64,000 nt of DNA from Puccinia triticina (Eukaryota > Basidiomycota > Pucciniomycetes > Pucciniales > Pucciniaceae): positions 8,933,880 to 8,997,879 of the forward strand of contig NC_070559.1 of the NCBI RefSeq assembly GCF_026914185.1, read 5' to 3'. Position 1 is the stretch's first letter, and each line of letters starts with the position of its first letter. The translations under genes and the position numbers were made by a program. Below the pieces are notes generated by a model. That model was not told where the DNA came from. It did not search any database and worked only from the letters and a program-made list of their open reading frames with translations. Shown here one piece after another: positions 32,738 to 44,821 of this stretch.

Positions 32738-32845
32738 CTGAAATCGAGAGAGAAGGCGATTCCAAAGGGCTCACGATTGTGGCAATGTAATGCTTCGACA
32801 CGAGTGTAGAGAAACCCTAGGAGGTGCACAATTGGGAGGACTTAC
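32738..32845 (-). repeat. Gypsy intron-like element, copy 1 (5' leader)
   Basis: 108 nt with donor GTAAGTCCTCCC at 32845 and acceptor CTCTCGATTTCAG at 32738. It contains TTGCCACAATCGTGAGC. The exon-side arm GGAGGCACA pairs with TGTGCACCTCC. It lies between the primer-binding region and the gag start. Confidence 0.6.
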
Positions 32846-32947
32846 TTCTGTACCCTGTGCCTCCGCCGTTGAACCCTAAGAAAAAAAAAAAAAAAGAAAA
32901 ACCTAAAAAAAAGAAGACCGCCAAGCGTCTCGAAACCGTGAAAAATC

Positions 32948-32999
32948 GGCGAGACTGTAAATCTTGAGGTCGCTGGTTCGATCCCGGCTCGGGGGACCA
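32948..32999 (+). other. tRNA-Tyr(GTA) 3' portion used as primer-binding region of the gypsy element
   Basis: The + strand shows the anticodon arm CGAGA-CTGTAAA-TCTTG (anticodon GTA), variable AGGTC, T-arm GCTGG-TTCGATC-CCGGC, acceptor strand TCGGGGG, discriminator A and CCA. Two bases separate it from the LTR at 33002. The complement on the element's sense strand is TGGTCCCCCGAGCC..., a primer-binding site that extends far beyond the usual 18 nt. There is no intron at position 37/38, and CCA is encoded, as in a mature tRNA. It is not a functional tRNA gene, because no matching 5' acceptor strand is seen. Confidence 0.75.
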
Positions 33000-33001
33000 A
33001 A

Positions 33002-33923
33002 TGTGGAACTCCGTCCGGTGCAGGCCGGCGGCAGTTAGTGGGAGGGATTGGGAAATTAGTTGAGATTTTAGCCCTCCGAAGTGGGATGGTCGAATGAGCT
33101 GTAGAGATCGGAAAGCGGTTGTTGAAATGTTTTACGACGGCGGTGAGAGCGCGTCGGCGGTTGTGTTGTAAGATGGAGCCAAGCAAACAGTTGGCTGAGA
33201 AGGAAGTGATCTTAGAGAGTTCAAGGAGGTGGGGAGGAATCTGTGAGGAGATCGGAGAACTCAATTTTGGGAAAGAGCGCCGAAGGATCAGGAAGGTTTG
33301 AACTGAGTTGATCGGAAGGATTGAACTGGGAGACTCCGAAGATATTGTCGCAGCCACAATCTTTGAAAGAATCAGGGATAAGGATCGGTCAAGAATACGA
33401 CAAGCTATTGATCAGAAAAATTTTGATTCCCTCACTTGGATCAGAAAGGTCATGCCCCCCCCCCTCCTTCGCCTAAGTTCTAACAGAACTTAGACTCCAG
33501 AGAGGCGCAGCAAGCTGCGGACCATCCATCATGCTCCGCGCGCACCCACACCCGACAAAGACAGCACAACTAAAAAAAAAAGTAAAAAAGGAAACAAACC
33601 GCTCGCCAAGGAAGAAAAAAAACAAAACCAACCCCACACCTTCATGCCCTACCAACGCGCGCAGAATGAAAGGGGAAAATAACAAAACATGATGAAAGTG
33701 AAATAGAAAGGGAACAAAGACATAAAAACAGAAACAAAAAGAAAGAAGGAAAAGAAAACCTGAAACATCTTGAGGATGCGCGCCACGCCGCGCCATTGAA
33801 TCTTGAGGAAGCCTTGAGGGCCGGAAAATTGAAGTCTTGATGTCTTGAATCCTGACGTCCTCTGGCGCGCGCCATGCGCGGAAAAAAGCTTGATCCTACG
33901 TGTGTACCAGATTGTCCACCACA
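33002..33923 (-). repeat. 5' LTR of the gypsy element
   Basis: 922 bp, TGTGG...CCACA, and should hold the element promoter. It is almost identical to the other LTR. Confidence 0.93.
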
Positions 33924-36900
33924 CCGGGGTAAGGGTGGTTGATTACATAAAAAAATACACATTTTTATGGATCCAGGCATATGATTTATGTTTTTGGTGG
34001 AGTATTGATTCTGCCAAAGTCCAGTTGCGGAATTAGCAGAATCCGCGACTGGATGCCTGGTTTGGCCGGACCACCAGCATGACCGGGGTAAGGGTGGTTC
34101 ATTATATAAAAAAATAGACATTTTTATGGATCCAGGCATATGATTTATGTTTTTGGCGGAGTAGTGATTCTGCCAAAGTCCAGTCGCGGAATAAGCAGAT
34201 TCCGCAACTGGATGCCTGGTTTGGCCGGACCACCTGCATGACCGGGGTGTGGGTGGTTGATTACATAACAAAATTCACATTTTTATGGATCCAGGCATAT
34301 AATTTATGTTTTTGGCGGAGTAGTGATTCTGCCAAAGTCCAGTCGCGGAATAAGCAGATTCCGCGACTGGATGCCTGGTTTGGCCGGACCACCTGCATGA
34401 CCGGGGTGAGGGTAGTTGATTACATAAAAAAATAGACATTTTTATGGATCCAGTGATATGATTTATGTTTTTGGCGGAGTAGTGATTCTGCCAAAGTCCA
34501 GTCGCGGAATTAGCAGATTCCGCGACTGGATGCCTGGTTTGGCCGGACCACCAGCATGACCGGGGTAAGGGTGGTTGATTACATAAAAAAATACACATTT
34601 TTATGGATCCAGGCATATGATTTATGTTTTTGGTGGAGTAGTGATTCTGCCAAAGTCCAGTCGCGGGAGAAGCAGATTCCGCAACTGGATGCCTGGTTTG
34701 GCCGGACCAGCTGCATGACCGGGGTAGGGGTGGTTGATTACATAAAAAAATTCACATTTTTATGGATCCAGGCATATGATTTGTGTTTTTGGCGGAGTAG
34801 TGATTCTGCCAAAGTCCAGTCGCGGAATAAGCAGATTCCGCGACTGGATGCCTGGTTTGGCCGGACCACCTGCATGACCGGGGTAAGGGTGGTTGATTAT
34901 ATAAAAAAATAGAAATTTTTATGGATCCAGGCATATAATTTATGTTTTTGGCGGAGTAGTGATTCTGCCAAAGTCCAGTCGCGGAATTAGCAGAATCCGC
35001 GACTGGATGCCTGGTTTGGCCGGACCACCAGCATGACCGGGGTAAGGGTGGTTGATTACATAAAAAAATACACATTTTTATGGATCCAGGCATATGATTT
35101 ATGTTTTTTGGTGGAGTAGTGATTCTGCCAAAGTCCAGTCGCGGAATAAGCAGATTCCGCGACTGGATGCCTGGTTTGGCCGGACCACCTGCATGACTGG
35201 GGTGTTGGTGGTTGATTACATAAAAAAATAGGCATTTTTATGGATCCAGTTGTATGATTTATGTTTTTGGTGGAGTAGTGATTCTGCCAAAGTCCAGTCG
35301 CGGAATAAGCAGATTCCGCGACTGGATGCCTGGTTTGGCCGGACCACCTGCATGACCGGGGTGAGGGTGGTTGATTTCATAAAGAAATAGAGATTTTTAT
35401 GGATCCATTCATATGATTTATATTTTTGGCGGAGTAGTGATTCTGCCAAAGTCCAGTCGAGGAATAAGCAGATTCCGCAACTGGCTGCCTGGTTTGGCCG
35501 GACCACCTGCATGACCGGGGTAAGGGTGGTTGATTACATAAAAAAACAGACAATTTTATGGATCCATTCATATGATTTATATTTTTGGCGGAGTAGTGAT
35601 CCTGCCAAAGTCCAGTCGCGGAATTAGCAGATTCCACGACTGGATGCCTGGTTTGGCCGGACCACCTGCAAGACCGGGGTAAGGGTGGTTGATTACATAA
35701 AAAAATAGACAATTTTATGGATCCAGGCATATGATTTATTTTTTTGGGGAGTAGTGATTCTGCCAAAGTCCAGTCGCGGAATTAGCAGAATCCGCGACTG
35801 GATGCCTGGTTTGGCCGGACCACCTGCATGACTGGGGTAAGGGTGGTTGATTATATAAAAAAATAGAAATTTTTATGGATCCAGGCATATAATTTATGTT
35901 TTTGGCGGAGTAGTGATTCTGCCAAAGTCCAGTCGCGGAATTAGCAGAATCCGCGACTGGATGCCTGGTTTGGCCGGACCACCAGCATGACCGGGGTAAG
36001 GGTGGTTGATTACATAAAAAAATACACATTTTTATGGATCCAGGCATATGATTTATGTTTTTGGTGGAGTAGTGATTCTGCCAAAGTCCAGTTGCGGAAT
36101 TAGCAGAATCCGCGACTGGATGCCTGGTTTGGCCGGACCAGCTGCATGACCGGGGTAGGGGTGGTTGATTACATAAAAAAATAGGCGTTTTTATGGAGCT
36201 AGACACATGATTTATGTTTTTGGGGGAGGAGTGATTCTGCCAAAGTCCAGTCGCGGAATAAGCAGATTCCGCGACTGGATGCCTGGTTTGGCCGGACCAC
36301 CAGCATGACCGGGGTAAGGGTGGTTGATTATATAAAAAAATAGACATTTTTATGGATCCAGGCATATGATTTATGTTTTTGGCGGAGTAGTGATTCTGCC
36401 AAAGTCCAGTCGCGGAATAAGCAGATTCCGCGACTGGATGCCTGGTTTGGCCGGACCAGCTGCATGACCGGGGTAGGGGTGGTTGATTACATAAAAAAAC
36501 AGAAATTTTTATGGATCCAGTCATATGATTTATGTTTTTGGCGGAGTAGTGATTCTGCCAAAGTCCAGTTGTGGAATTAGCAGATTCCGCGACTGGATGC
36601 CTGGTTTGGCCAGACCACCTGCATGACCGGGGTAAGGGTGGTTGATTATATAAAAAAATAGACATTTTTATGGATCCAGGCATATGATTTATGTTTTTGG
36701 CGGAGTAGTGATTCTGCCAAAGTCCAGTCGCGGAATAAGCAGATTCCGCGACTGGATGCCTGGTTTGGCCGGACCACCTGCATGACCGGGGTGTGGGTGG
36801 TTGATTACATAAAAAAATACACATTTTTATGGATCCAGGCATATGATTGATGTTTTTGGCGGAGTAGTGATTCTGCCAAAGTCCAGTCGCGGAATAAGCA

Positions 36901-38466
36901 GATTCCGCGACTGGATGCCTGGTTCGGCCGGACCACCTGCATGACCGGGGTAAGGGTGGTTGATTATATAAAAAAATAGACATTTTTATGGATCCAGGCA
37001 TATGATTTATGTTTTTGGCGGAGTAGTGATTCTGCCAAAGTCCAGTCGCGGAATTAGCGGAATCCGCGACTGGATGCCTGGTTTGGCCGGACCACCTGCA
37101 TGACCGGGATGTTGGTGGTTGATTACATAAAAAAATAGGCATTTTTATGGATCCAGTTGTATGATTTATGTTTTTGGTGGAGTAGTGATTCTGCCAAAGT
37201 CCAGTCGCGGAATAAGCAGATTCCGCAACTGGATGCCTGGTTTGGCCGGACCACCTGCATGACCGGGGTGTTGGTGGTTGATTACACAAAAAAATAGGCA
37301 TTTTTATGGATCCAGTTGTATGATTTATGTTTTTGGTGGAGTAGTGATTCTGCCAAAGTCCAGTCGCGGAATAAGCAGATTCCGCGACTGGATGCCTGGT
37401 TTGGCCGGACCACCTGCATGACCGGGGTGAGGGTGGTTGATTTCATAAAGAAATAGAGATTTTTATGGATCCATTTATATGATTTATATTTTTGGCGGAG
37501 TAGTGATTCTGCCAAAGTCCAGTCGAGGAATAAGCAGATTCCGCAACTGGATGCCTGGTTTGGCCTGACCACCTGCATGACCGGGGTAAGGGTGGTTGAT
37601 TACATAAAAAAACAGACAATTTTATGGATCCATTCATATGATTTATATTTTTGGCGGAGTAGTGATCCTGCCAAAGTCCAGTCGCGGAATTAGCAGATTC
37701 CACGACTGGATGCCTGGTTTGGCCGGACCACCTGCAAGACCGGGGTAAGGGTGGTTGATTACATAAAAAAATAGACAATTTTATGGATCCAGGCATATGA
37801 TTTATGTTTTTGGCGGAGTAGTGATTCTGCCAAAGTCCAGTCGCGGAATTAGCAGAATCCGCAACTGGATGCCTGGTTTGGCCGGACCACCTGCAAGACC
37901 GGGGTAAGGGTGGTTGATTACATAAAAAAATAGACAATTTTATGGATCCAGGCATATGATTTATGTTTTTGGCGGAGTAGTGATTCTGCCAAAGTCCAGT
38001 CGCGGAATTAGCAGATTCCGCGACTGGATGCCTGGTTTGGCCGGACCACCTGCATGACCGGGGTAAGGGTGGTTGATTACATAAAAAAACACACATTTTT
38101 ATGGATCCAGTGATATGATTTATGTTTTTGGCGGAGGAGTGATTCTGCCAAAGTCCAGTCGCCGAATTAGCAGATTCCGCGACTGGATGCCTGGTTTGGC
38201 CGGACCACATGCATGACCGGGGTGTGGGTGGTTGATTACATAAAAACAAAGGCATTTTTATGGATCCAGTCATATGAATTATGTTTTTGGCGGAGTAGTG
38301 ATTCTGCCAAAGTCCAGTTCTGGAATTAGCAGAATCCGCAACTGGATGCCTGGTTTGGCGGACCACATGCATGACCAGGGTAAGGGTGGTTGATTACATA
38401 AAAAAAAAAAAAATTTCATGGATCCATTCATATGATTTATGTTTATGGCGGAGCAGTGATTCTGCC
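33924..38466. repeat. 159-bp hairpin satellite array, about 28 units
   Basis: The period was measured at 159 bp between successive GACCGGGG motifs (34081, 34240, 34399). Each unit carries a near-perfect inverted repeat, CCAGTCGCGGAAT - 6-nt loop - ATTCCGCGACTGG, a TTTGGCCGGACCAC block, and an AT-rich half with TGATTAcATAAAAAAATA and TTTTATGGATCCA. Because 159 is 3 x 53, the minus strand stays open for hundreds of codons as a 53-residue repeat. The array ends in a degenerate unit near 38,466. It is contiguous in origin with 25375-25649. Confidence 0.93.
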
Positions 38467-38878
38467 AATGTTCATCTTATGATTTCTTACAATAACCAAC
38501 CGCAACTTCCCTCCAAGACCACAAGATATATCAAACTCTTTACAGAAGAAAAATTCTAAGATCATATCTTCCATCTTCCACAGTCTCAGGTGGTGGAGTC
38601 ATCCCTCCCACAACCAGCTCTAGATTCCCTCCAACACTTGCCAGCAAATCCCCTTCCCATCACAGCATGGAATTGAGAAATCCTAACCGATAGATGGATC
38701 ATGTAATAACAAATTACCTCCAAAAGTGGGCAGTATTCCTCCCTCCCCACAGATATTCATCTAATGTACCTAGTATTGCACATGTGCATAGGATTACCAT
38801 CAAAACAGAAAAAAAAAGAGGAAACAATAGGGCCATACCACCAGGATACAAAAGAAAAGAAAATAAGGAAATGAAATA
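38467..38878. other. Spacer between satellite and the SUMO-motif gene
   Basis: Non-coding sequence, downstream of the minus-strand gene, that should contain its 3' UTR. Nothing else was recognised. Confidence 0.4.
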
Positions 38879-41800
38879 CTACTCTTCATCAGAAGAGGAG
38901 ACCTCTGCAACAAGGTCATGGTAGGGGTTCTCCCTTCTAGTGCGGCTCACCTCTTCCTCCTCCTCCTCCTCCTCCTTCTCCTCCTCCTCCTCCTCCTCCT
39001 CCTCCTCCTCCTCCTCCCCTTCCACATCAGCATCCAATTCGTCCTGGTCCGCCTTGGCATCGGCCTCCCCCAAGTCCACGCGCGTCTTCTTGGTTTCGCG
39101 AACTTGTTCAGCAGGAACAACCACGGCAATGAGTTTCCGCCCGCCCTTCAGAGGCGTATTGTTCTTGGTCGTTGGGCGGCTGGCAGGGTTTGGAGATGAG
39201 GAGTTGGAGTGGATCTTGGGATCATCGTTGGTGGCGTGTCCCTCCGTCTTGTCAGAAGAGGGCGGGGGCGCTGGAGAGTCGGGTGAAACGGGAGGGTGGC
39301 GAGAGAAGTGTGAAGGGTGATGACAGCAAGGGTCTACGCAGTTGCAAACATGGCTGGGAAGATAAGCCACAATTGTTTCTAGTCGTACCTCAAAGTCTAG
39401 AACCGTAGCGTGCCACTTGGATGAGATGTGAGATCGCAACCGGTCGGCGGTAGCGCAATCTTCACGGCTTAAATTCACGTCGGGAGCGGGGAATCCATTG
39501 TAGTTGGCAGACTTACTCGTGCCAGTGCGACAAACTTCGTGCAAAATATCGTGGAGCGCAAATTGTGAGAGTCGCAATTCGCTTACTTCGGTAGACAAGA
39601 ATTGCGGAATGAATCCATAGTTCTCCTCTTCAGGCTCCTCAGACCAGAAGCCGCATTCCACTAGGAGCCATCTGACAAAGCTGTCAAGGCAGTACCACGG
39701 CGTGTCTTCTTGGCGTCGTTTTCCACAGTGGCCTAACTTGTAAAGCCATTCGTGTTTGGCATGGGCGAGGTGGACGAGCGCCCAGACGTCCTGCTTGTTG
39801 TAGTTGTGCGAGTCCGTGAGGCCGTGCCACCAACCGGCTGCACCGTAGAGGAAGAAGACCGCCATCGAGCCAAAAGCAGAGAGGCGCATCTTGCTCCAGC
39901 GCTTGATGTCATTGCGGGAGGCGGTGGTGGAAAGGTCGCCAGTGTCGTACAAGCTCCGGTTGTGGTCAAATTTCATCAACTCCTTCTCAAGGCGAGTCGA
40001 ATTTGAATCCTTTGATTTGGAGGCTGCCAAGTTCGCTTTACACTTCGAGTGGACCATCATGAGGCAGCAAAGAACCGTCTCCCACACGCGTTTCTGCAAG
40101 AACAAAAGACCGTTTGGTGTGTTTGATTTACGTGGGGGTTTCACGGGACCGGCGGCGGCATTGGGCGGATTGAGGGGCTCATCGGAGGGAGGCAGGGAGG
40201 AGATTGCACATGCTTCCAGCGTTCTGATCTTGCTGATGACAAACGTGCCGGCAAGGAGGATGGTGTCGGTATTTGGTGTTTGCTTGGGTCGGGGCATGGG
40301 AATAAAGTGGTGAAACTGTTTGTAGGCGGATTCGGCAAGCGTATGGAGTTTCCGGAAAGCAGACGAAAACAAGGACCGGGTCTCTTTGTCTTCAGTATAC
40401 TTGGAGGTCGAGTCGGTACGCATCATCATCTGATACAGTATCTTCCACGACGCCGCCTTGACCTCATTGTCTGATTCACGGGCCTGCTTGATGAGCTCAA
40501 GGCGGATGACGTCTCTGTCGAAGAACGGATCGTTGGCGGCAACTTGAATCAGTGCGGGACCTGTGAACATGGCGGAGTTGGGGGAGGTTAGCAAGCAAAC
40601 ACAACAAAGGACCAGGGGAGCACAAGCTGGGTGAAGGATGGGGGAAAGAAAAAGAAAAGACTTACACTGCCTCAAGCACAATTGGAAGTCTGATTCCAAG
40701 ATCACTTTGAAGGCCAGTACGGCTTCAGGGCTAGCGGAAAAGAGCTTATCCTCTAAATAGCATTCCCTCGGAAAGGTGTCCCGCTGCCCCCAATCGACCA
40801 TCTCTCGGACCAAGGTCAAGAGCGGTGGGCCGTAGTCCCACTTGGGGTTTCGAGCGTCCTTCTGCATCTGATTGTGGGTGTCGTGGGCAGCGGCGCAGCG
40901 GTCACGAGACCAGACCTTCTCCATGAAGACTGGGCGGAGGGGGGAAGAAAGACACAAACATGTCAGCAGGGAAGGGACAAGTACGGAAAATGGAAAACCT
41001 TCTCACCTCCCGGTTGCGGTACTTCGAGGTAGCTGCTCCCCAACCTCGCCTTTTTCCGCTCCGCAGCCTTCCTCTCAGCTTCCTTCTTCTCCTCTTCAGT
41101 CATATCCTTCTTCCCCCTGCGCGTCCTCTTTGCATTCGGATCCTTGCCTTTCTTTGATTTTGACTTTGATGATTTGCCCTTTTCTTTGGTTGATTCAGTC
41201 TGCGGAGCGGGAGTTGGGTCCGGAGCATCGTCAAGATTCATTGCGTCATTGGCGTCGGGCTCCGGAGTGAGGGAAGAATCCCTGGAGGCTGCATCAGGTT
41301 GCGCCTTCGTGGCAGGTTGAGACAATGAAGTGGGGAGATTCAGGGCTGGGTCAGGGTGAGGCGCAGCAGAAATGGCGGCTTCAGGAGCGGAGCCCGCAGT
41401 TGGCGCCGCTGGGCCGGTATCTTTGGCGGAGGAAGCTGGGAGAATGGTGGCCAGGACAGAGTCAGCATTGTCCTTACCAGCGGCTTTTGAAGGCGGGAGG
41501 ACTGGCTGCTCGTCGTCTTCTGAGTGCGCTACGGATGCCGCGCCCGCCGGGCGAGTTTCTTGCGGAGCGGCGTCTGGCAGAGGACTAGTATCCATTGGGG
41601 TGGCGTCTTGGGCACCGGCCTCTGCGGAGATGGGGAGAATGGCGGCTGGGACAGATCGCGGAGCGGTGGAAACGGCCGCATCAGAACGCACGACGGCAGA
41701 CCGGGTCGCTGGGCCCGCATCTTGGCCAGAGGAGGCGGAGGGAACGGCAGCAGGGAACGGATTAAATGCCGTGGCAGCTGGTGCAGTGCCTTGCGGTACG

Positions 41801-44351
41801 ACGGCAGACGGCGTGGCTCGCCCAGTATCTTCGGCAGACGACGCCGAGAGAATCGCAGAAGGGTCGCGATCAGGAGCAGTGGGAGCATGGGCGGCTCCTC
41901 CTGGCGGCGGCGGAGGAATAGTCTGGTTTGTGGCTCTATCAGCAGCGGTTTTCGATGGCGGGAGGACTGCGGACACTGAGGACTGGGCGCCTTCAGAGCG
42001 TCCGACGGATGTGCCCCGCGCCGGGGCGGAGTCTTGGGTAGCAGCGTCTGTCGGAGCACTAATATCCTTGGCTAAGAGGCCCGCATCCACGGCTGCGATG
42101 GGGGATGCGTAGGGGTTCGAAGCAGGATATTCAGGTCGCGGGCTGGATGTTGGCGCCGCAGGACCGGCATCTTTGGCAGTGCCGTCTGGCGGATGAGGGG
42201 GCCCAGTTTGCTTTCCCGCTCCGGTTGCGGCGGGTTTTGAAGGTGGGAGGACTGCCGGCTGGGTGTCCTCTGAGCGGGGGAGGGACAAAGCCCTTGCGGG
42301 GGCGGAGTCTTGGGCAGAGGCCTCCTGCGGAGGAGTTGCATGCCTTGCGGCAAGGCCTGCATCGAAGTCTGGCGGAGCACTAGTGTCGTCTGCCGCTAGG
42401 CCTCCATCCGCGGCTGCCACAGCGGGCGGGCAGGGGTTTGGACCAGGAGAATCCGCTTGCGGGCTTGATGTCGCGGCTGCCAGCCTAGTATCTTTGGCAG
42501 TCCCGTCTGGTGGGAGAGGAGTACTAGCTTGCTTCGTGGCTTCATAGGCGGCTGCTTTCGAATGTGGGGGCTGGACGTCTTCAGAGGGGGGGATGGATCT
42601 AGCGCCAGGCGCAGGTGCAGGACTAGTGGCCCTGGCAGATTTATCTGTTGTGGCCTTTGAGGGTGGGATGTGTGCGCCCTGTGCTTTCATGGGCGGAGGA
42701 CCGGAGTCACGAGCGGGCAACTCGACGTGCATCGCCTCTCCGGAGCTTGAGATGGATGTCGGCTGGGCCAAGGCGGCGTCTGCGGCAGGCGGAGGGGTAG
42801 ACGTAGATTGCTTTGCGGCCACAGATTCGGCAGCTATTGGGCGCAGGAGCGCTGGAGGGGGGGCTGTAATGGGGGGTTGGCACGAGTTCGAATCATCCGA
42901 ATCGATTTCCATGGCGTCGTCAGAGCGCGAGTTCGATGTAGGCGGCACTGGTGCCTTAGGGTTAGGGCATCCTACCGCATGTGGAGGAGTTGTGCATTTT
43001 TCAGCGTCGGTTACGGCTCTTGAGGGCGGAGGCGGGCCGGTCTTAGAAGCCACAGAATCAATTTCCATGGCGTCTTCAGCTGGCGCACCGGATAATGGCG
43101 GGGCTGCGCCCAGGGCTTCGGCTGGCTTGTTAGGCAGATGTCTAGGCGCCCCCACTGCGCTGGTATCCAAGGCAGGCGAGTCTGCCGGAGGAGCAGTAGG
43201 CATTGTAGGGTGGACAGATGCCGGGCTATCGGCTTCTGGCGGCGCAGGAGCCGGGCTTGCGGGCTTAGACGGCGGAACAGCAGGAGCTGGGCTCGCCGAC
43301 TTGGACGGTGGAGCAGCAGGAGCCGGGCTTGCAGAATTGGACGGCGGAGCAGCAGCTGGGCTTGCCGGCTTGGACGGGGGAGCAGCACGAGCCGGGCTTG
43401 CGGGCTTGGACGGCGGAGACGCAGGAACAGGACTGGTCGGGTTGGACGGTGATGCAGCAAGAGCGGGGCTTGCTGGCTTGGACGGCAGAGCTGCATGCTT
43501 GCCTGACTCCGGTGAAGATGGCGAGTGAAAGAGAACATCCTCACCACCGCAAACGTCGTCTGATGAGTCCGAAGCAGACTTCCGTGCAAGCGGGTGGGTT
43601 CGAACCAGACTTCCGGGTCTGACAGGGGTTTGAGCGGTTGTTCTTGTTTGCTTGAGGGCTAGCCTGCTTGGTTGTGGGGCCAACGGATCTGAAAGTGGGT
43701 GTAAAAGTGGCAGGGCATGCAGCCGAGTCAGATTATCCATGAAAAAGGATTCACGGACTTGCACACAGGCGGCTCAGCTTACCATGTGGTTGCCGTCTGT
43801 TTCGGCGCAAGGGGGTTGAGGCCTCCTCCTCCTCTTCCTGGGTGAGATCAATCACCTCAATCCCTTCAACCTGACCCAGTTTTTCGCAAGCCGCAATCCG
43901 CTCCTCGAGACGCTTGCAGAAAGTGGTAATGACTCGGAGGTGGCGGAATTGAACCTCCAAGGCCTGAGGCGCCATGGGAGTCAAGCCGCGGGTATTGAGC
44001 TCGTCCAGGTCTTTTTGTTGGTTGTTGCGGTTGCGGCTGACTAGATACACATATAAATCGTAAGGCATGAGTCAACTTGCGCACATGGGGCCAGAAACAG
44101 AATTGAAGAAGGCTACAAAGCTTACATATTGCATGAAATGCTTTTAACTCAGCTAGCGTCGCCGTCGCAATGCTGGGCAGGCCATAGGAGTCGCATCCAG
44201 GTGTTGCGGCGGATGAGGGCTTTCGACTTTCCGCAGCCTGATCAGTCATGCCGCTGTTGGTGTCAATCTCAAGGGATCCGGTGGCAGGTAGGAGAAATGC
44301 CGCAGGAACCAAGGGCGGCGTTGAGTCTTGGGTCTTTGGGTTGGCGGCCAT
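38879..44351 (-). CDS. Large SIM-containing protein of unknown function, five coding exons (copy A)
   Basis: The inferred exons are 44351-44126, 44040-43783, 43688-41007, 40929-40666 and 40560-38879. All introns are GTAAGY or GTGAGA...AG and phases are consistent, giving about 1,703 aa. The start MAANPKTQD is chosen because the upstream ATG (44426) lies within a predicted 5' UTR intron (44354-44454). Exon 2 encodes VEGIEVIDLTQEEEEE, a textbook SUMO-interaction motif with acidic flank. Exon 3 is almost entirely Pro/Ala/Ser repeats (PPSKPASPAPAA) ending in a basic stretch (KKGKDPNAKRTRRGKK). Exons 4-5 are a conserved helical region (KWDYGP, LIQVAANDPFF, KRWSKMRLSAFGSMAVFFLYGAAGWWH) and a long Glu run before RRENPYHD. 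A nuclear role linked to SUMO is inferred. No known enzyme motif was seen. A paralogue on the other strand (56.9-61.2 kb) supports the exon model. Confidence 0.75.
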
Positions 44352-44353
44352 TG

Positions 44354-44454
44354 CTGGGCAATTGGGTAAGGAAGGGGTGTTGGCGTGGTCAGGAATGATT
44401 TGCAGTCGCGGAGGGTCACAGGGCATTAGCGGCTGCAAGCAAAGAGAGGCTTAC
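44354..44454 (-). other. Predicted 5' UTR intron immediately upstream of the SIM-gene start
   Basis: Donor GTAAGCCTCTCT at 44454 and acceptor CAATTGCCCAG at 44354, 101 nt. It contains a degenerate version of the stem-loop found in the upstream modules (GCAGCCGCTAA ... CCTCCGCGACTGC). The spliced exon would begin CAATGGCC with the initiator ATG. Confidence 0.55.
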
Positions 44455-44821
44455 ATAAACCACAACAGTTAAAAAAAACAGTAAAAGACTGCTGGTGCAA
44501 ACACAGGAAAGACGGACTGTTAGTGCCATGCAGTCTGTGGGTAAATTAATGGGAGATTAGCGGCGTCGGCTGTACGCACGATACTTGGTCAACCCAAGTG
44601 CTGGTTGGTGAGAGATGTGGACACTCTCCCGTCGAATGGTGAGGCAGTACGGATGAGGTGGTGTATTCAGAAAGCGGGAGAGCCTGCCGTAGTTTGGCTA
44701 AGGACGGGCAGATTCGCGTCGTTGGCAAATGTAGTGCTTGAATCAATTGAGCTTCCCGCTGCCAGGCTAAACAGGAATGGTCACTTCTCTGGTCAGCAGC
44801 AAGTGGTAGTGGCGGACTGGT

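Larger units (their letters stand above)
25650..33923 (-). mobile_element. Ty3/gypsy LTR retrotransposon, 8,274 bp, very young
   Basis: Two 922-bp LTRs (25650-26571 and 33002-33923) differ at only one base by eye (26549 C versus 33901 T). They begin TGTGG and end CCACA. The flanks carry CCGG on both sides (25646-25649, 33924-33927), a 4-bp target duplication within the 159-bp satellite. On the minus strand the order is LTR, tRNA-derived primer site, gag, protease, RT, RNase H/integrase, LTR, which is the Ty3/gypsy order. The element also holds four homologous intron-like sequences and recoding signals (see findings). Confidence 0.93.

Noticed and set aside
32948..32999. A functional tRNA-Tyr gene
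   Set aside because: There is no matching 5' acceptor strand or clear D-arm, CCA is encoded, and the position next to the LTR fits a primer-binding site.
35736..37301. 521-codon open frame on the minus strand within the satellite (also 37443-38372 and several of about 100 codons)
   Set aside because: It is a 53-residue tandem translation of the 159-bp satellite with no start context or known domain. Listed as a repeat, not a gene.
33924..38466. CRISPR-like array
   Set aside because: Units are tandem 159-bp copies with near-identical 'spacers' in a eukaryotic chromosome. No CRISPR logic applies.
42593..43528. 311-codon + frame, Gly/Ala-rich, opposite exon 3 of the SIM gene
   Set aside because: It is the antisense shadow of the Pro/Ala/Ser repeats. 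The minus frame has the spliced context and a paralogue.
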